DNA of 64,000 bases from Nocardia brasiliensis NBRC 14402 (GTDB taxonomy: Bacteria > Actinomycetota > Actinomycetes > Mycobacteriales > Mycobacteriaceae): contig NZ_BAFT02000107.1 in NCBI RefSeq assembly GCF_000308475.2, forward strand, positions 16,458-80,457, read 5' to 3'. This document shows positions 8,668 through 17,056 of this stretch, piece after piece; positions within the stretch are counted from its first letter, which is position 1, and every line of letters begins with the position of its first letter. Both the position numbers and the translations under genes were made by a program. The notes under the pieces are model-generated. The model was given only the letters and a program-made list of their open reading frames with translations. It was not told the DNA's origin and ran no database searches.

Positions 8668-9156
8668 ATGGGGACATCGACGATCGGCATCCGATTGCTC
8701 GCCGCCGACGACTGGGAAACGTTCCGGCGGATCCGGTTGCGCGCCTTGGCCGACACACCGCAGTTCTTCGGCTCGACGCTCGCCGACGCGCAAGCGCGCA
8801 CCGAGCAGGGGTGGCGCGCCGCCCTGTCCGAGCGGGTGCAGTACCTGGCCGTCGCCGATGGTGTCGAACTGGGCACCGTCGGCGCCATGCGGGACGCGGA
8901 CCGCGGTGGCCTGCACCTGATTTCGATGTGGGTGGCGCCGGAGGCCCGCGGCACGGGTGTGTCGGACCTACTGGTGGAGGCGGTGCTCGACTGGGCCGAC
9001 ACCGCGGGCAGTCCACCGGTCTGGCTCGAGGTGGCCGACGGGAACACCGTCGCCGAACGCCTGTATCTCCGGCACGGATTCGTGCGGACCGGCGTGACCG
9101 GCCCAGTGGCGCCGGATGATCCGCGCCTCGAACACGAACTGGTGCGCCGCCGCTGA
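8668..9156 (+). CDS. GNAT-family N-acetyltransferase
   Basis: 162 residues with a full GNAT fold: N-terminal IRLLAADDWETFRRIRLRAL, then the acetyl-CoA-binding stretch MWVAPEARGTGVSDLLVEAV (R/Q-x-x-G-x-G/A type loop as ARGTGV) and the C-terminal NTVAERLYLRHGFVRTG strand-helix. Acyl acceptor unknown. Gene starts at ATG 8668 without a strong ribosome site and follows the tandem repeat at 180 bp. It may be transcribed alone. Confidence 0.88.
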   Translation: MGTSTIGIRLLAADDWETFRRIRLRALADTPQFFGSTLADAQARTEQGWRAALSERVQYLAVADGVELGTVGAMRDADRGGLHLISMWVAPEARGTGVSDLLVEAVLDWADTAGSPPVWLEVADGNTVAERLYLRHGFVRTGVTGPVAPDDPRLEHELVRRR

Positions 9157-9216
9157 GGTACCGCGTTTGCCTGCCTGGTCGCCGGGTATTCGCCCCTCGA
9201 TCGGGAGGTGACGGAC

Positions 9217-10248
9217 ATGCCGAAGCGGCACGGGCACCGTGTGGTGGATTGGTCGATGGGGCCGACGGTGTTGCGGTGGCGTTCGTGGTGGGGTGTGTTC
9301 CGCCGGACCGTCACCGAATTCCTGGACGACAATCTCTCGGATTGGGCTGCGGCGCTTACCTATTACAGCGTGCTGTCGATCTTCCCCGGCTTGGTCGTGC
9401 TCACCGCGATCCTGGGAGCGCTCGGCCCGTCGGCGACCCAGTCGCTGATCGACACCATCCAGCAGATGGGCCCGAGCAGCGGCACCGCGCTGCTCGTCGA
9501 CTCCCTGCGCCAGCTGCAAGGGGCGAGCCAGTTGTCCGGCCCGTTGGCGGTCATCGGATTGGCGACGGCACTGTGGACCGCCTCCGGCTACATCGGTGCG
9601 TTCATGCGGGCGTCCAACGCCATCTACGACACCGAGGAAGGGCGGCCGATCTGGAAAACCGTTCCGGTGCAACTCGGTTTGACCGCGCTCATGGTGGTGC
9701 TGCTCGCGTTGTGCGCCATCGGCGTCGTCGTGACCGGGCAGGTGGCCGAGCGGGTCGGACAGTGGCTCGGGATCGGTTCGGCCGCGGTGCTGGTGTGGGA
9801 CATCGCGAAATGGCCGGTGCTCGCCGTGCTGGTGAGTTTGGCGTTCGCGCTGCTGTACTGGGCCGCGCCGAACGCGCAGCAGCCGGGCTTCCGGTGGTTG
9901 AGTCCCGGCAGCGTGCTCGCCGTGCTGCTCTGGATCGCCGCATCGGCCGGATTCGCCGTGTACGTCGCGAATTTCGGTTCCTACAACAAGGTTTACGGTT
10001 CGCTCGGCGGCGTCGCCGTGTTCCTCATCTGGTTGTGGCTCTCCAATATCGCGGTGCTGCTCGGCGCGGAATTCGACGCCGAACTCGCGCGCGGACGGCG
10101 CATCGAACAAGGGTTCCCGCCCGACGAAGAACCCTTCCTGCCTCCGCGTGACACCCGAGCCATGCCCGACGACAACGAATCCGACGAGCACCCCGGCGAC
10201 GCGGCCCTGACCGCAGCCGACCAACCCACACAAGACAGGAGCCGATGA
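9217..10248 (+). CDS. YihY/BrkB-family inner-membrane protein
   Basis: 343 residues with the YihY (once called RNase BN) hallmark DWAAALTYYSVLSIFPGLV, six hydrophobic helices between about residues 45 and 290, and the family's GLATALWTASGYIGAFMRA stretch. The cytoplasmic C-terminus is acidic and polar. The ribosome site GGAGG (9204-9208) gives an 8-nt spacer to ATG 9217, so this start is preferred over GTG 9208, which overlaps the site. Its stop overlaps the next start as ATGA, indicating translational coupling with the Ala-rich protein. The transported substrate, if any, is unknown. Confidence 0.9.
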   Translation: MPKRHGHRVVDWSMGPTVLRWRSWWGVFRRTVTEFLDDNLSDWAAALTYYSVLSIFPGLVVLTAILGALGPSATQSLIDTIQQMGPSSGTALLVDSLRQLQGASQLSGPLAVIGLATALWTASGYIGAFMRASNAIYDTEEGRPIWKTVPVQLGLTALMVVLLALCAIGVVVTGQVAERVGQWLGIGSAAVLVWDIAKWPVLAVLVSLAFALLYWAAPNAQQPGFRWLSPGSVLAVLLWIAASAGFAVYVANFGSYNKVYGSLGGVAVFLIWLWLSNIAVLLGAEFDAELARGRRIEQGFPPDEEPFLPPRDTRAMPDDNESDEHPGDAALTAADQPTQDRSR

Positions 10249-11456
10249 TGGGCGAGCCGAAACCCGCCGATGCCGAAACCGGCAAGTCCCAGCCGAAGAC
10301 CGACGCGGTCCGCGAAAAGGGCGCGGCCGCAGAGAAACTCGCGGCCGAGAAGTCCGCGCGCCTGCGCGAGACCGCCGAGCAGAAAGCGGCCGAGGTGACC
10401 CGCAAGGCCGAAGCCAAAGCCGCCGAAGCCGAGCGCGCCACCGCAGCCGCCGCCGCAGACCGAAAGCAGGAAGCCGAACACGACACCGCCGAAGCGAAAC
10501 GCAAAGCCGCCGCAGCAATCCGGGGCGCGCAGGCCCAAGCGAAGAAGAAGGCGGCGGAAGTGATCGACGAGGGGAAGACAGAGGCCGCGAAGGTGAAGGC
10601 CGCGGCCGGTAGCGAAGAGCCGCGTACCGCTGCCGATACCGCCGGGGCTGCCCAGGCGCCCATTGGCGACGCAGCGCAGAGTGCCGCCGGAGCGGTCGTT
10701 GCGGGTCGGGTCGATAGCGCTCAGCAGAGTGCGACGGAGGCGACACGGGCGAAGGCGGCTGCTGCGCAGCCGAATTCGACGGAGGCGGTGCTGGCGGAGA
10801 CCGGTGCCGCGCAGCAGAGGTCGGTGGCGGACGCGGTGCAGGCCAGCGGCGCACAGCCCGATACGGCGCGAGCGGAGGCTGGGGACACACCGCAGAGTGT
10901 GGCTGGGTCGGCGGGCGCGGTACAGGCAGGCGGTGCCCAGTCGGATTCGGCTGAGGCGGCGCGGGCGCAGGCTGGGGATGCACGGCAGAGCGCGGACGAG
11001 GCGGCAGGGGCGGTGCAGGCGGGGGCTGATGCTGCCGCGGAGGGGATCGCGAAGGTGGCGGCTGAGGCCAAACGGGCTGCGGCCGATGCTATCGGGAAGG
11101 TGGAGGCGAAGGTCGGCGTCGAGAACCCCAACGCGGCGGCGGTGCTCGGGGCGGCGCACGCGAAAGTCGACGATGCGAAGGAGGCGACCGGGGCTGTCGC
11201 TGAGACGGCGCAGGAAAAGGCCAAGGCGGCGACGGAGAAGGCTGCGGAGTCGATTCGTGTGGCGGTCGAGCGGACCGATGAGGCCACCGAGCGTGCCAAG
11301 GACGCCGCCGAGAAGGTCGCTGATTCGGTCCCGGAACCTGTTGCGGAACAGGGCCGTTCGCTCATCGAGACGATCCGCAGGCAACCGGCGGCCGCCGGCG
11401 CCTTCGTGGTCGGCTTCGCCGTCGTGCTCTGGCGCGCCCTACGCCGCCGCCGCTGA
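10245..11456 (+). CDS. Ala/Lys/Glu-rich helical protein with C-terminal membrane anchor
   Basis: 403 residues translated from an ATG overlapping the YihY stop by 4 nt. Residues 1-130 are a highly charged single-helix/LEA-like run (KAEAKAAEAERA pattern). Residues 145-260 are low-complexity A/G/Q/T segments built of degenerate repeats (ARAQAGDARQSADEAAGAVQ type). Residues 270-370 are again helical. It ends ETIRRQPAAAGAFVVGF followed by a short hydrophobic stretch and RRRR, the layout of the ElaB/YqjD/DUF883 tail anchor. No enzyme domain. The coupling suggests it works with the YihY membrane protein, perhaps in envelope stress, which is inference. Confidence 0.8.
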   Translation: MMGEPKPADAETGKSQPKTDAVREKGAAAEKLAAEKSARLRETAEQKAAEVTRKAEAKAAEAERATAAAAADRKQEAEHDTAEAKRKAAAAIRGAQAQAKKKAAEVIDEGKTEAAKVKAAAGSEEPRTAADTAGAAQAPIGDAAQSAAGAVVAGRVDSAQQSATEATRAKAAAAQPNSTEAVLAETGAAQQRSVADAVQASGAQPDTARAEAGDTPQSVAGSAGAVQAGGAQSDSAEAARAQAGDARQSADEAAGAVQAGADAAAEGIAKVAAEAKRAAADAIGKVEAKVGVENPNAAAVLGAAHAKVDDAKEATGAVAETAQEKAKAATEKAAESIRVAVERTDEATERAKDAAEKVADSVPEPVAEQGRSLIETIRRQPAAAGAFVVGFAVVLWRALRRRR

Positions 11457-11518
11457 CCGCCGCCGCTACGCCTGACCGCCGCCCGTTGACCGCGTGCGCC
11501 GTTGACCGCGCGCAGCAG

Positions 11519-11614
11519 CTGTGGACCAAGTGAGAGATAGGTTCGCATCCACAGACCTTCTCCACGGCTCACAGCCGTTATATGCCCTGTGAACCGCCAA
11601 GAAGATCTGTGGAT
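11519..11614 (+). repeat. Nested double-hairpin repeat, copy 1
   Basis: Outer stem 11547-11561 (ATCCACAGACCTTCT) with 11600-11614, one G-T pair. Inner stem GGCTCACAG (11566-11574) with CTGTGAACC (11587-11595). A 12-nt loop, CCGTTATATGCC, closes it. A 28-bp left flank (11519-11546, ending GATAGGTTCGC) is shared with copy 2. Copies 1 and 2 account for the whole 447-bp gap between the Ala-rich gene and the Nudix gene, apart from about 140 bp of unfeatured GC-rich sequence. Confidence 0.8.
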
Positions 11615-11761
11615 GCTCGGCGTGCGCTGGTCGGCAACGCGCCCGCGACCCGCCCTCGACCACCGGTGCCGTTGCGCCCCGCGCCACCGCCACTGGCCGC
11701 GTGCTCTGGCGCGCCCTGATCGCCGCCGCTGACCGCGTGCAGGGGCTTGCGCGCGGCGGCC

Positions 11762-11854
11762 GTGGACCCAAGCGACAGATAGGTTCGCGCCCACAGACCT
11801 TGCCTACGGTTCACAGGGGCTATATGCGCTGTGAACTGCATGCAAGGTCTGTGG
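11762..11854 (+). repeat. Nested double-hairpin repeat, copy 2
   Basis: Same orientation as copy 1. Shared left flank 11762-11788. Outer stem CCACAGACCTTGC (11791-11803) with GCAAGGTCTGTGG (11842-11854), perfect. Inner stem GTTCACAG (11809-11816) with CTGTGAAC (11829-11836), perfect. Loop GGGCTATATGCG. Stems are conserved by compensatory differences relative to copy 1, so the fold rather than the primary sequence appears to be kept. Confidence 0.8.
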
Positions 11855-11903
11855 ACCTTCGGAGGGCGCGGGCAGCGGGGTGACTCGGCCCGCGCCCGCA
11901 ACT

Positions 11904-12464
11904 TCAACGCAGCGCGTGCTGGAGTTTGGTGAGGAAGCGGGGGAGGTGGGGGTCGGTGTCGGGGAGTGCGAATTTGTCTATGCTCCACCAGTTCTGGGCG
12001 CTGAACTCGCGGGGGTCGAGGGTGTATGTGTTGCTGTGTCGGCCGCGGATGACGTACCAGAGGCTGATGTCTTCGTGGCCGCCGTGTGTGCCGACGGTGG
12101 TGGTGCGGGTGAGGAACAGGGGAGTGGTACCGGTGACGGTGAAGTCGGCGGTGATGCCCAGTTCTTCCGTCGTCTCGCGGCGGGCGGTCGCCAACGGGTG
12201 TTCGCCGGGATCGACGTGTCCGCCGGTCGGCAACCACAGGCCGGCGAGGCGGTGGCGTCCGAGCAGGACGGTGCGTGTGTCCGGGTCGACCAGGACGACG
12301 TAGCTGACCAGGTGTCGCGGCGGAATGTCCGGCTTCACCCGGCGGAACACGTCATCGGTGCAGGCCAACCACGTGAGCGTCTCGTCGATGTGTTCCTTTT
12401 CCACCGTATCGAAAGGGACGATCCCGCCCACGATCTCGGCGACGGCAGCAGTCGCGGCATGCAT
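11904..12464 (-). CDS. Nudix hydrolase
   Basis: 186 residues. The Nudix box is complete: GGHVDPGE then seven residues then RETTEELGI, near residues 103-125. A leading region of about 60 residues (TVEKEHIDETLTWLA) precedes the fold, as in actinobacterial Nudix proteins that act on unidentified nucleotide-like substrates. Diphosphate hydrolysis is expected and the substrate cannot be read. The ATG lies 39 bp from the stop of the small helical gene on the same strand, so the two may be one transcript. Confidence 0.88.
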   Translation of the reverse strand: MHAATAAVAEIVGGIVPFDTVEKEHIDETLTWLACTDDVFRRVKPDIPPRHLVSYVVLVDPDTRTVLLGRHRLAGLWLPTGGHVDPGEHPLATARRETTEELGITADFTVTGTTPLFLTRTTTVGTHGGHEDISLWYVIRGRHSNTYTLDPREFSAQNWWSIDKFALPDTDPHLPRFLTKLQHALR

Positions 12465-12503
12465 GGGCGAGGACTGTACTGTCGGGCACCGACAGAACGG
12501 TGC

Positions 12504-12782
12504 TCAGTCGAGCGTGACCGGCCGCAGCCGGGTGGTGTAGGTGCCGACGCGGTCGAGCGCATCCACGGCCGCCGCGAGTTCGTGCGCGGCGTCGTCGAAA
12601 ACCTCTCGTGCACCGGCAACGCAATAGGCGAGCGCTCCGACGCCCTCGGTATCGATCAACAGCCCCGCGGTGTGTAGTGCGCCGTAGTCGTCGGCCAATT
12701 GGCTTACCCTGCTGCGGAGTTCGCGAACCTGCTCGAGGAGATGTGTGCGGCGGGTTTCCAGAAGCAAAGGATCGGCGAGCAT
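12504..12782 (-). CDS. Small helical protein of unknown function
   Basis: 92 residues from ATG 12782, chosen because GAGG sits 5 nt upstream. The longer frame reaching 12911 would read through a repeat element. The protein is predicted all-helical, with an N-terminal Leu/Arg heptad region (THLLEQVRELRSRVSQLAD) and a second helix near DDAAHELAAAVDAL, plus a single Cys. Length and helical hairpin resemble WXG100-like proteins, but no WxG turn is present, so no family is claimed. Confidence 0.55.
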   Translation of the reverse strand: MLADPLLLETRRTHLLEQVRELRSRVSQLADDYGALHTAGLLIDTEGVGALAYCVAGAREVFDDAAHELAAAVDALDRVGTYTTRLRPVTLD

Positions 12783-12846
12783 ACAAACCTCGATTCCACG
12801 CAATGCTGCTTGCTCGTAATCTACGCCGCCCGGCGGGCCCGGCTCC

Positions 12847-12877
12847 GGCCGCCTGCTGACTCTCCGTCGCGGCGAGC
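12847..12877. repeat. 31-bp dispersed direct repeat, copy A
   Basis: Positions 12847-12877, beginning GGCCGCCTGCTGACTCTC and ending GGCGAGC, are identical over 31 bp to 49655-49685. Here the repeat sits upstream of the small helical gene on the minus strand. No shared coding gene explains it. Confidence 0.75.
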
Positions 12878-12932
12878 ACCTCCAAGCGCCGGCCGCCCGC
12901 GCGCGCATCACGAATCAGCGTCCTTCCGTCGT

Positions 12933-13631
12933 TCACCCGACTGACGGCTGGGTAGCGGGTACGAGACGGAGGAGTGTGACACCGTAGGTGACCAACCACA
13001 CGACCCACAGCAACCAGCTGATCAAGCTGATCAGGGCAAGTGGACCGGCATGATCGATGACCAGGGGAGTGAGCGTCGCGGAGACGAAAAGCCCTGCGGC
13101 GGCGACTAATCCGACGGCGGCGTGCCAGCGGCGGATCAGCCCGGCCCGGCGACCGCCGAGCGACAAGCCGAGCAGGGCGACGGTGAGAAACACTCCGTTC
13201 AGCACGAACAGCGCGTTGTGCAGCGCCCACAGTGTGGCGGTGCCGGAGCGCTCGGTGGTGGCGCTGAGGGCGAGGCGGATGGCGACCACGCCGACGAACG
13301 CGGCGGTTTGCAGCAGCAGCCCGGCGAAACCGACGAGCGACCAGGCCGTACCGGCGGCCCGTTCGCGCGGCCAGATGGTCGCGACCGCGGCGGCGCCGAA
13401 CACGATGACGCAGAGCCATGCGGCCGGGGTGACGCTCGACGAGAGTCCGACGGCACCGGATTCGGCGGCGAAGAAGGTGTTCACCTCCTCGATGTCCGCG
13501 CCGATAACGGGCATGCCCGCGGGTTCGAGAACGAGGTTGGCGCCCACGATGAGCGCGGCGAAACCGATGGCGCCCAGGCCGCCGAACCGGGCGAACGGCC
13601 AGGCGTTATAACGTCCTGTTTGGATTGTCAT
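12933..13631 (-). CDS. Multi-pass membrane protein, divergent from a TetR regulator
   Basis: 232 residues from ATG 13631. About seven hydrophobic helices are visible, for example FGGLGAIGFAALIVGANLVL, PAAWLCVIVFGAAAVATIW and PLALISLISWLLWVVWLVTY. No transporter signature recognised. The start chosen is the one overlapping the AT-rich palindrome. The upstream ATG (13673) would use the neighbouring gene's ribosome site as codons and is less likely. No ribosome site precedes 13631, so the mRNA may be leaderless. The arrangement suggests repression by the adjacent TetR protein. Confidence 0.7.
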   Translation of the reverse strand: MTIQTGRYNAWPFARFGGLGAIGFAALIVGANLVLEPAGMPVIGADIEEVNTFFAAESGAVGLSSSVTPAAWLCVIVFGAAAVATIWPRERAAGTAWSLVGFAGLLLQTAAFVGVVAIRLALSATTERSGTATLWALHNALFVLNGVFLTVALLGLSLGGRRAGLIRRWHAAVGLVAAAGLFVSATLTPLVIDHAGPLALISLISWLLWVVWLVTYGVTLLRLVPATQPSVG

Positions 13632-13643
13632 ATATTGAATATA
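13631..13643. promoter_or_regulatory. Perfect palindrome, candidate TetR operator
   Basis: TATATT-G-AATATA at 13631-13643, a 13-bp palindrome with a 1-nt centre. It lies in a strikingly AT-rich patch of the 40-bp divergent region between the membrane gene and tetR. It overlaps the minus-strand start codon and would overlap promoter elements in both directions. Confidence 0.6.
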
Positions 13644-13671
13644 AGTAGCGTAAACCGAAAGGGGAACCCCC

Positions 13672-14292
13672 ATGGCGGAAGAGCAGGCACGCCGCCGCTA
13701 CGACTCGTTGCGGCGGATCGCCCAGGCCCAGCAGACGAGCGCGGAGATCGCGCGCGCCGCCCGGGCCTTGTTCCTGGCCAACGGCTGGGCGGCGACGACC
13801 GTGCGCGACGTGGCGAGCGAGGCGGGTGTTTCGGTGCCGACGGTCTACGCCGCCTACGGCAACAAGGCCGGGCTGACCATGGCGCTGGCCGATGCCGCCG
13901 ACCTCTCGGCGGACCTACCGCACCTGCTCGCCGAATTGGCGGCGACCGACCCGGCCGGTCAGCTCACGGCGATGACTGCCTACGATCGCAGGCTGTTCGA
14001 GCGCGCGGGCGATGTCATCGTCCTGATGCGCGACGCCGGACGCACGGAACCCGAACTGGCACAGGCATATCGGGACGCGCGCAGCCGCGCCGACGACGCC
14101 CACCGGCAGGTTCTCGGCTCGTGGCCGCCGGGCACCCTACGCCCCACCCTCGACCTGGCGACCGCGCTCGACATCTACGCGGCCCTCTGCAACATCGACG
14201 TCTACACCGAACTCACCGTCGAACGCGGCTGGGCGCCGGAGCGCGTCGAAAAGTGGTGGGCGGCAACGCTGATCCGCGAACTACTCGCCTGA
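13672..14292 (+). CDS. TetR-family transcriptional regulator
   Basis: 206 residues. The N-terminal TetR DNA-binding domain (about 24-72) contains RALFLANGWAATTVRDVA and the recognition-helix stretch VSVPTVYAAYGNKAGL. The C-terminal ligand domain is unassigned. Ribosome site AAAGGGG before ATG 13672. Divergent from the multi-pass membrane protein, with a palindrome in between, so the likely target is that gene and itself. The ligand is not inferable. Confidence 0.9.
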   Translation: MAEEQARRRYDSLRRIAQAQQTSAEIARAARALFLANGWAATTVRDVASEAGVSVPTVYAAYGNKAGLTMALADAADLSADLPHLLAELAATDPAGQLTAMTAYDRRLFERAGDVIVLMRDAGRTEPELAQAYRDARSRADDAHRQVLGSWPPGTLRPTLDLATALDIYAALCNIDVYTELTVERGWAPERVEKWWAATLIRELLA

Positions 14293-14294
14293 CC

Positions 14295-14813
14295 TCAGCA
14301 GAGCCCGGCGAGTTTGTAGAGCACCAGCGACCCCGCCACGGCGACATTGAGACTGTGCCCGGTGCCGATCATCGGTATCTCGACGGTCACGTCGAGTAAC
14401 TCGAGCCCCTCCGGTGGGATGCCGGTGGATTCGTGTCCGAGGACGATGACGGTGCGCCGCCGGGCGGTCGGGAGATCGGCGAGCCGGATCGATTCGTCGA
14501 TGAGTTCGACGCCGACGATGGCGGAGCCGCCGGCGCGCTGACGGGCGAGCCAGCGCTCGACCCGGCCGTCGATCCAATGCACGCACTGATGTTTTCGCAG
14601 TGTGTTGCCGTGAGCGAGGGCATCGGGCACCCACGGTTTGCGCGGTACGGCGAGGCAGGCGCCGACCGCGTCGCAGGTGCGCAGGAGGGTGCCGAGGTTG
14701 ACGCCGTACTTGGGCCACAGCGGCGCGATGAGCAGATGGTTCCAGCAGCCGTGCGCGCGCGATCTGCGTTGCCTGCGGAGTTCCGGGCGGGATTTCACCC
14801 GCGCGGCCGTCAT
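14295..14813 (-). CDS. TrmH/SpoU-family RNA 2'-O-methyltransferase
   Basis: 172 residues from ATG 14813 (in-frame upstream ATG 14927 would add 38 residues with no family match). SPOUT signatures are present: motif 1-like NLGTLLRTCDAVGA (Asn and Arg of the NxGxxxR pattern), motif 2 VLGHESTGIP and motif 3 IPMIGTGHSLNVAVAGSL with the trefoil-knot SLNVA. The 2'-O-methylated RNA (tRNA or 23S rRNA) cannot be told. It faces tetR tail-to-tail with 2 bp between stops. Confidence 0.88.
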   Translation of the reverse strand: MTAARVKSRPELRRQRRSRAHGCWNHLLIAPLWPKYGVNLGTLLRTCDAVGACLAVPRKPWVPDALAHGNTLRKHQCVHWIDGRVERWLARQRAGGSAIVGVELIDESIRLADLPTARRRTVIVLGHESTGIPPEGLELLDVTVEIPMIGTGHSLNVAVAGSLVLYKLAGLC

Positions 14814-14948
14814 CGGTGGGCGGGAAGAGCCTTCCCGTGGCAGAGAACAGAATTCATGGGAGTGGATGCTTCGCGGCGCATCGGGGCCATCGTCGAGGAC
14901 AGTTCGCGGCAACGGCCGCGTATCCACGATACGGCACCGGCGCGCGCA

Positions 14949-15836
14949 CTACGGCCGCAGCACCGACACCAGGAACTCGGTCTGGTCGTACACCGCCTTC
15001 TCGAAGGTGTCGTCGAAGTAGATGTCGAAATGTCCCACCGGGTAACGCTTCACGACCGCGTGCTTGGTCCGTTCGGCGGCGCGCAGCGCGGGCTTGACCG
15101 GGGTGATCGAGTCGTTGTCGGCGAGGGCGTACAGCACCGGCATCTTCAACGCCTTGGCGCGCCGGCCGGGCTTGTCGAACATCGCCGAAAAAGCAATGCG
15201 GGCAGCTACTTTCGGCTTGTAGTGCTCGCTCTCCTCGGCCAGCCTGCCGTTGCCCTCGGGCACGTCGGTCGCGCTCATCAGCGCGGCGGAACGCTTGCGA
15301 CCGGCTAATCGGATGCCGATGGGCTTGCGCCGCAGCGGGCCGATGAGCAGGTCGGTGGCGGCGATGGCGGTCACCTTGGTCAGGCTGATCGGGCCCTTCG
15401 CCAGCGCGCTGGACCAGCCGCTGGTGAACGGCACCTGCACCACGACCGCGGCCAGGTAATCGTCCTCGGGGGCCACCGCAAGGACGTGACCGGCACTGAA
15501 CGAGGTGCCCCACAGGGCGATCCGGGTCGCGTCGATCCCGCGGATGGTGCGCGCGAACGCGATGGCGGCGCGCCAATCGTCGCGTTGCTTGCCGATTCGG
15601 ATGAGCTGGCGCGGTTCGCCCTGGCTCGCACCGAAGTTGCGGTAATCGAACACGAGGACGGCCATGCCCGCGGCGGCGAAACGCCGCGCGTACCGATCGA
15701 GCCCCATCTCGCGGTTCGCCCCCAGGCCGTGTCCCATGACAACGAGCGGGCGGGGCTTGGGCGCGCCGTCCGGGCGGTAGAGCCAGGCGGCACACTGCTC
15801 GCTTCCGGACGGGAAGCCGACCTCGACACGTTCCAT
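14949..15836 (-). CDS. Alpha/beta hydrolase (dienelactone-hydrolase-like)
   Basis: 295 residues from ATG 15836. The oxyanion region is VVMGHGLGANREMG, the nucleophile elbow LWGTSFSAGH (Ser in GTSFSAG), the acid probably in ALADNDSITP, and the catalytic His in YPVGHFDIYFD. The fold resembles the YqiA/DUF1100-like serine hydrolases of mycobacteria. A cytosolic esterase role is likely and no substrate is evident. Its start lies 72 bp from rnpB, which reads the other way. Confidence 0.85.
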   Translation of the reverse strand: MERVEVGFPSGSEQCAAWLYRPDGAPKPRPLVVMGHGLGANREMGLDRYARRFAAAGMAVLVFDYRNFGASQGEPRQLIRIGKQRDDWRAAIAFARTIRGIDATRIALWGTSFSAGHVLAVAPEDDYLAAVVVQVPFTSGWSSALAKGPISLTKVTAIAATDLLIGPLRRKPIGIRLAGRKRSAALMSATDVPEGNGRLAEESEHYKPKVAARIAFSAMFDKPGRRAKALKMPVLYALADNDSITPVKPALRAAERTKHAVVKRYPVGHFDIYFDDTFEKAVYDQTEFLVSVLRP

Positions 15837-15907
15837 GGCACACCACCGTACTGCGTCCGCGGCCCCCGCACCCTGGCGGAGTCTGCCAGGCCGAGTACTC
15901 TGGCAGC

Positions 15908-16329
<422 letters not shown>

Positions 16330-16529
16330 CCGCTCGGGCCCGGATCCGCCCGTGCCGGTGGTCCCCGGGCGAACGCCACGTGAACGGGTGAGATCCATTC
16401 CGTAGCCAGCTGATTGGGTCGGTCAGGACGCGCGCGATACCAGTATTGTCGGTCGAGTTTTGTGCGGTGTGCCCGATTCGGCGCGGCCGCGAGATCGATC
16501 GCTAGGAGATTGTCATCAACGTTCAGAGC

Positions 16530-16952
16530 ATGCCGCGCCGGATGAGCATTCTCGCCGCCGCGGCGGCCGCGGCCACCATGGCCTGCGTCGGCCCGGCCGT
16601 CGCCGCCCCGACGACCGCCACCGCTCCGCCGAACAAAGTCGATGTCACCGGCGCCGACCGCACCGGTGGTGACGTGGTCGTGTCGGTGACCTACCTGTGC
16701 GAGCCCGTCGACACTCCGGTGACCTTGCAGGTGTTCATCCGCCGCGCGGAGGGCGAGCAGACGCTCGGCGCGAAGGCCGCGGCCACCTGCGACGGCACGC
16801 CGCAGACGCAGCGGGCCACCGCGACCAAGGTGGCCGATGCCGAGCCGTTTACCCCCGAATCCGACCAGAGCGTGCGGATTTTCGCGTCGCTGTTCCAGGG
16901 CGACAAGGCGCTCGAGGGCGGCACCGCGCTGAAGCGGCTGACGCTGAAATAG
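16530..16952 (+). CDS. Small secreted protein of unknown function
   Basis: 140 residues with a signal peptide (basic MPRRM, Ala-rich core, cleavage near AVAAP). The mature part is a predicted beta-rich domain (VVVSVTYLCEPVD, VTLQVFIRR, QSVRIFASLFQ) with two Cys that could pair. This resembles small exported Ig-like Nocardia/mycobacterial proteins of unknown role. AGGAG lies 21 nt before ATG 16530, so translation may start upstream at a non-standard codon (ATC 16515), adding five residues. Confidence 0.68.
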   Translation: MPRRMSILAAAAAAATMACVGPAVAAPTTATAPPNKVDVTGADRTGGDVVVSVTYLCEPVDTPVTLQVFIRRAEGEQTLGAKAAATCDGTPQTQRATATKVADAEPFTPESDQSVRIFASLFQGDKALEGGTALKRLTLK

Positions 16953-17056
16953 TCTGCCTGCCCGCCCTGTTCGGTGTCATGATGGAAGTAGCTGCGGGGC
17001 CGCAGCGTCCAGGCACCCGCCTCTGCTGTCTGCGGACGCGATTCAGGTGGGCGGGC

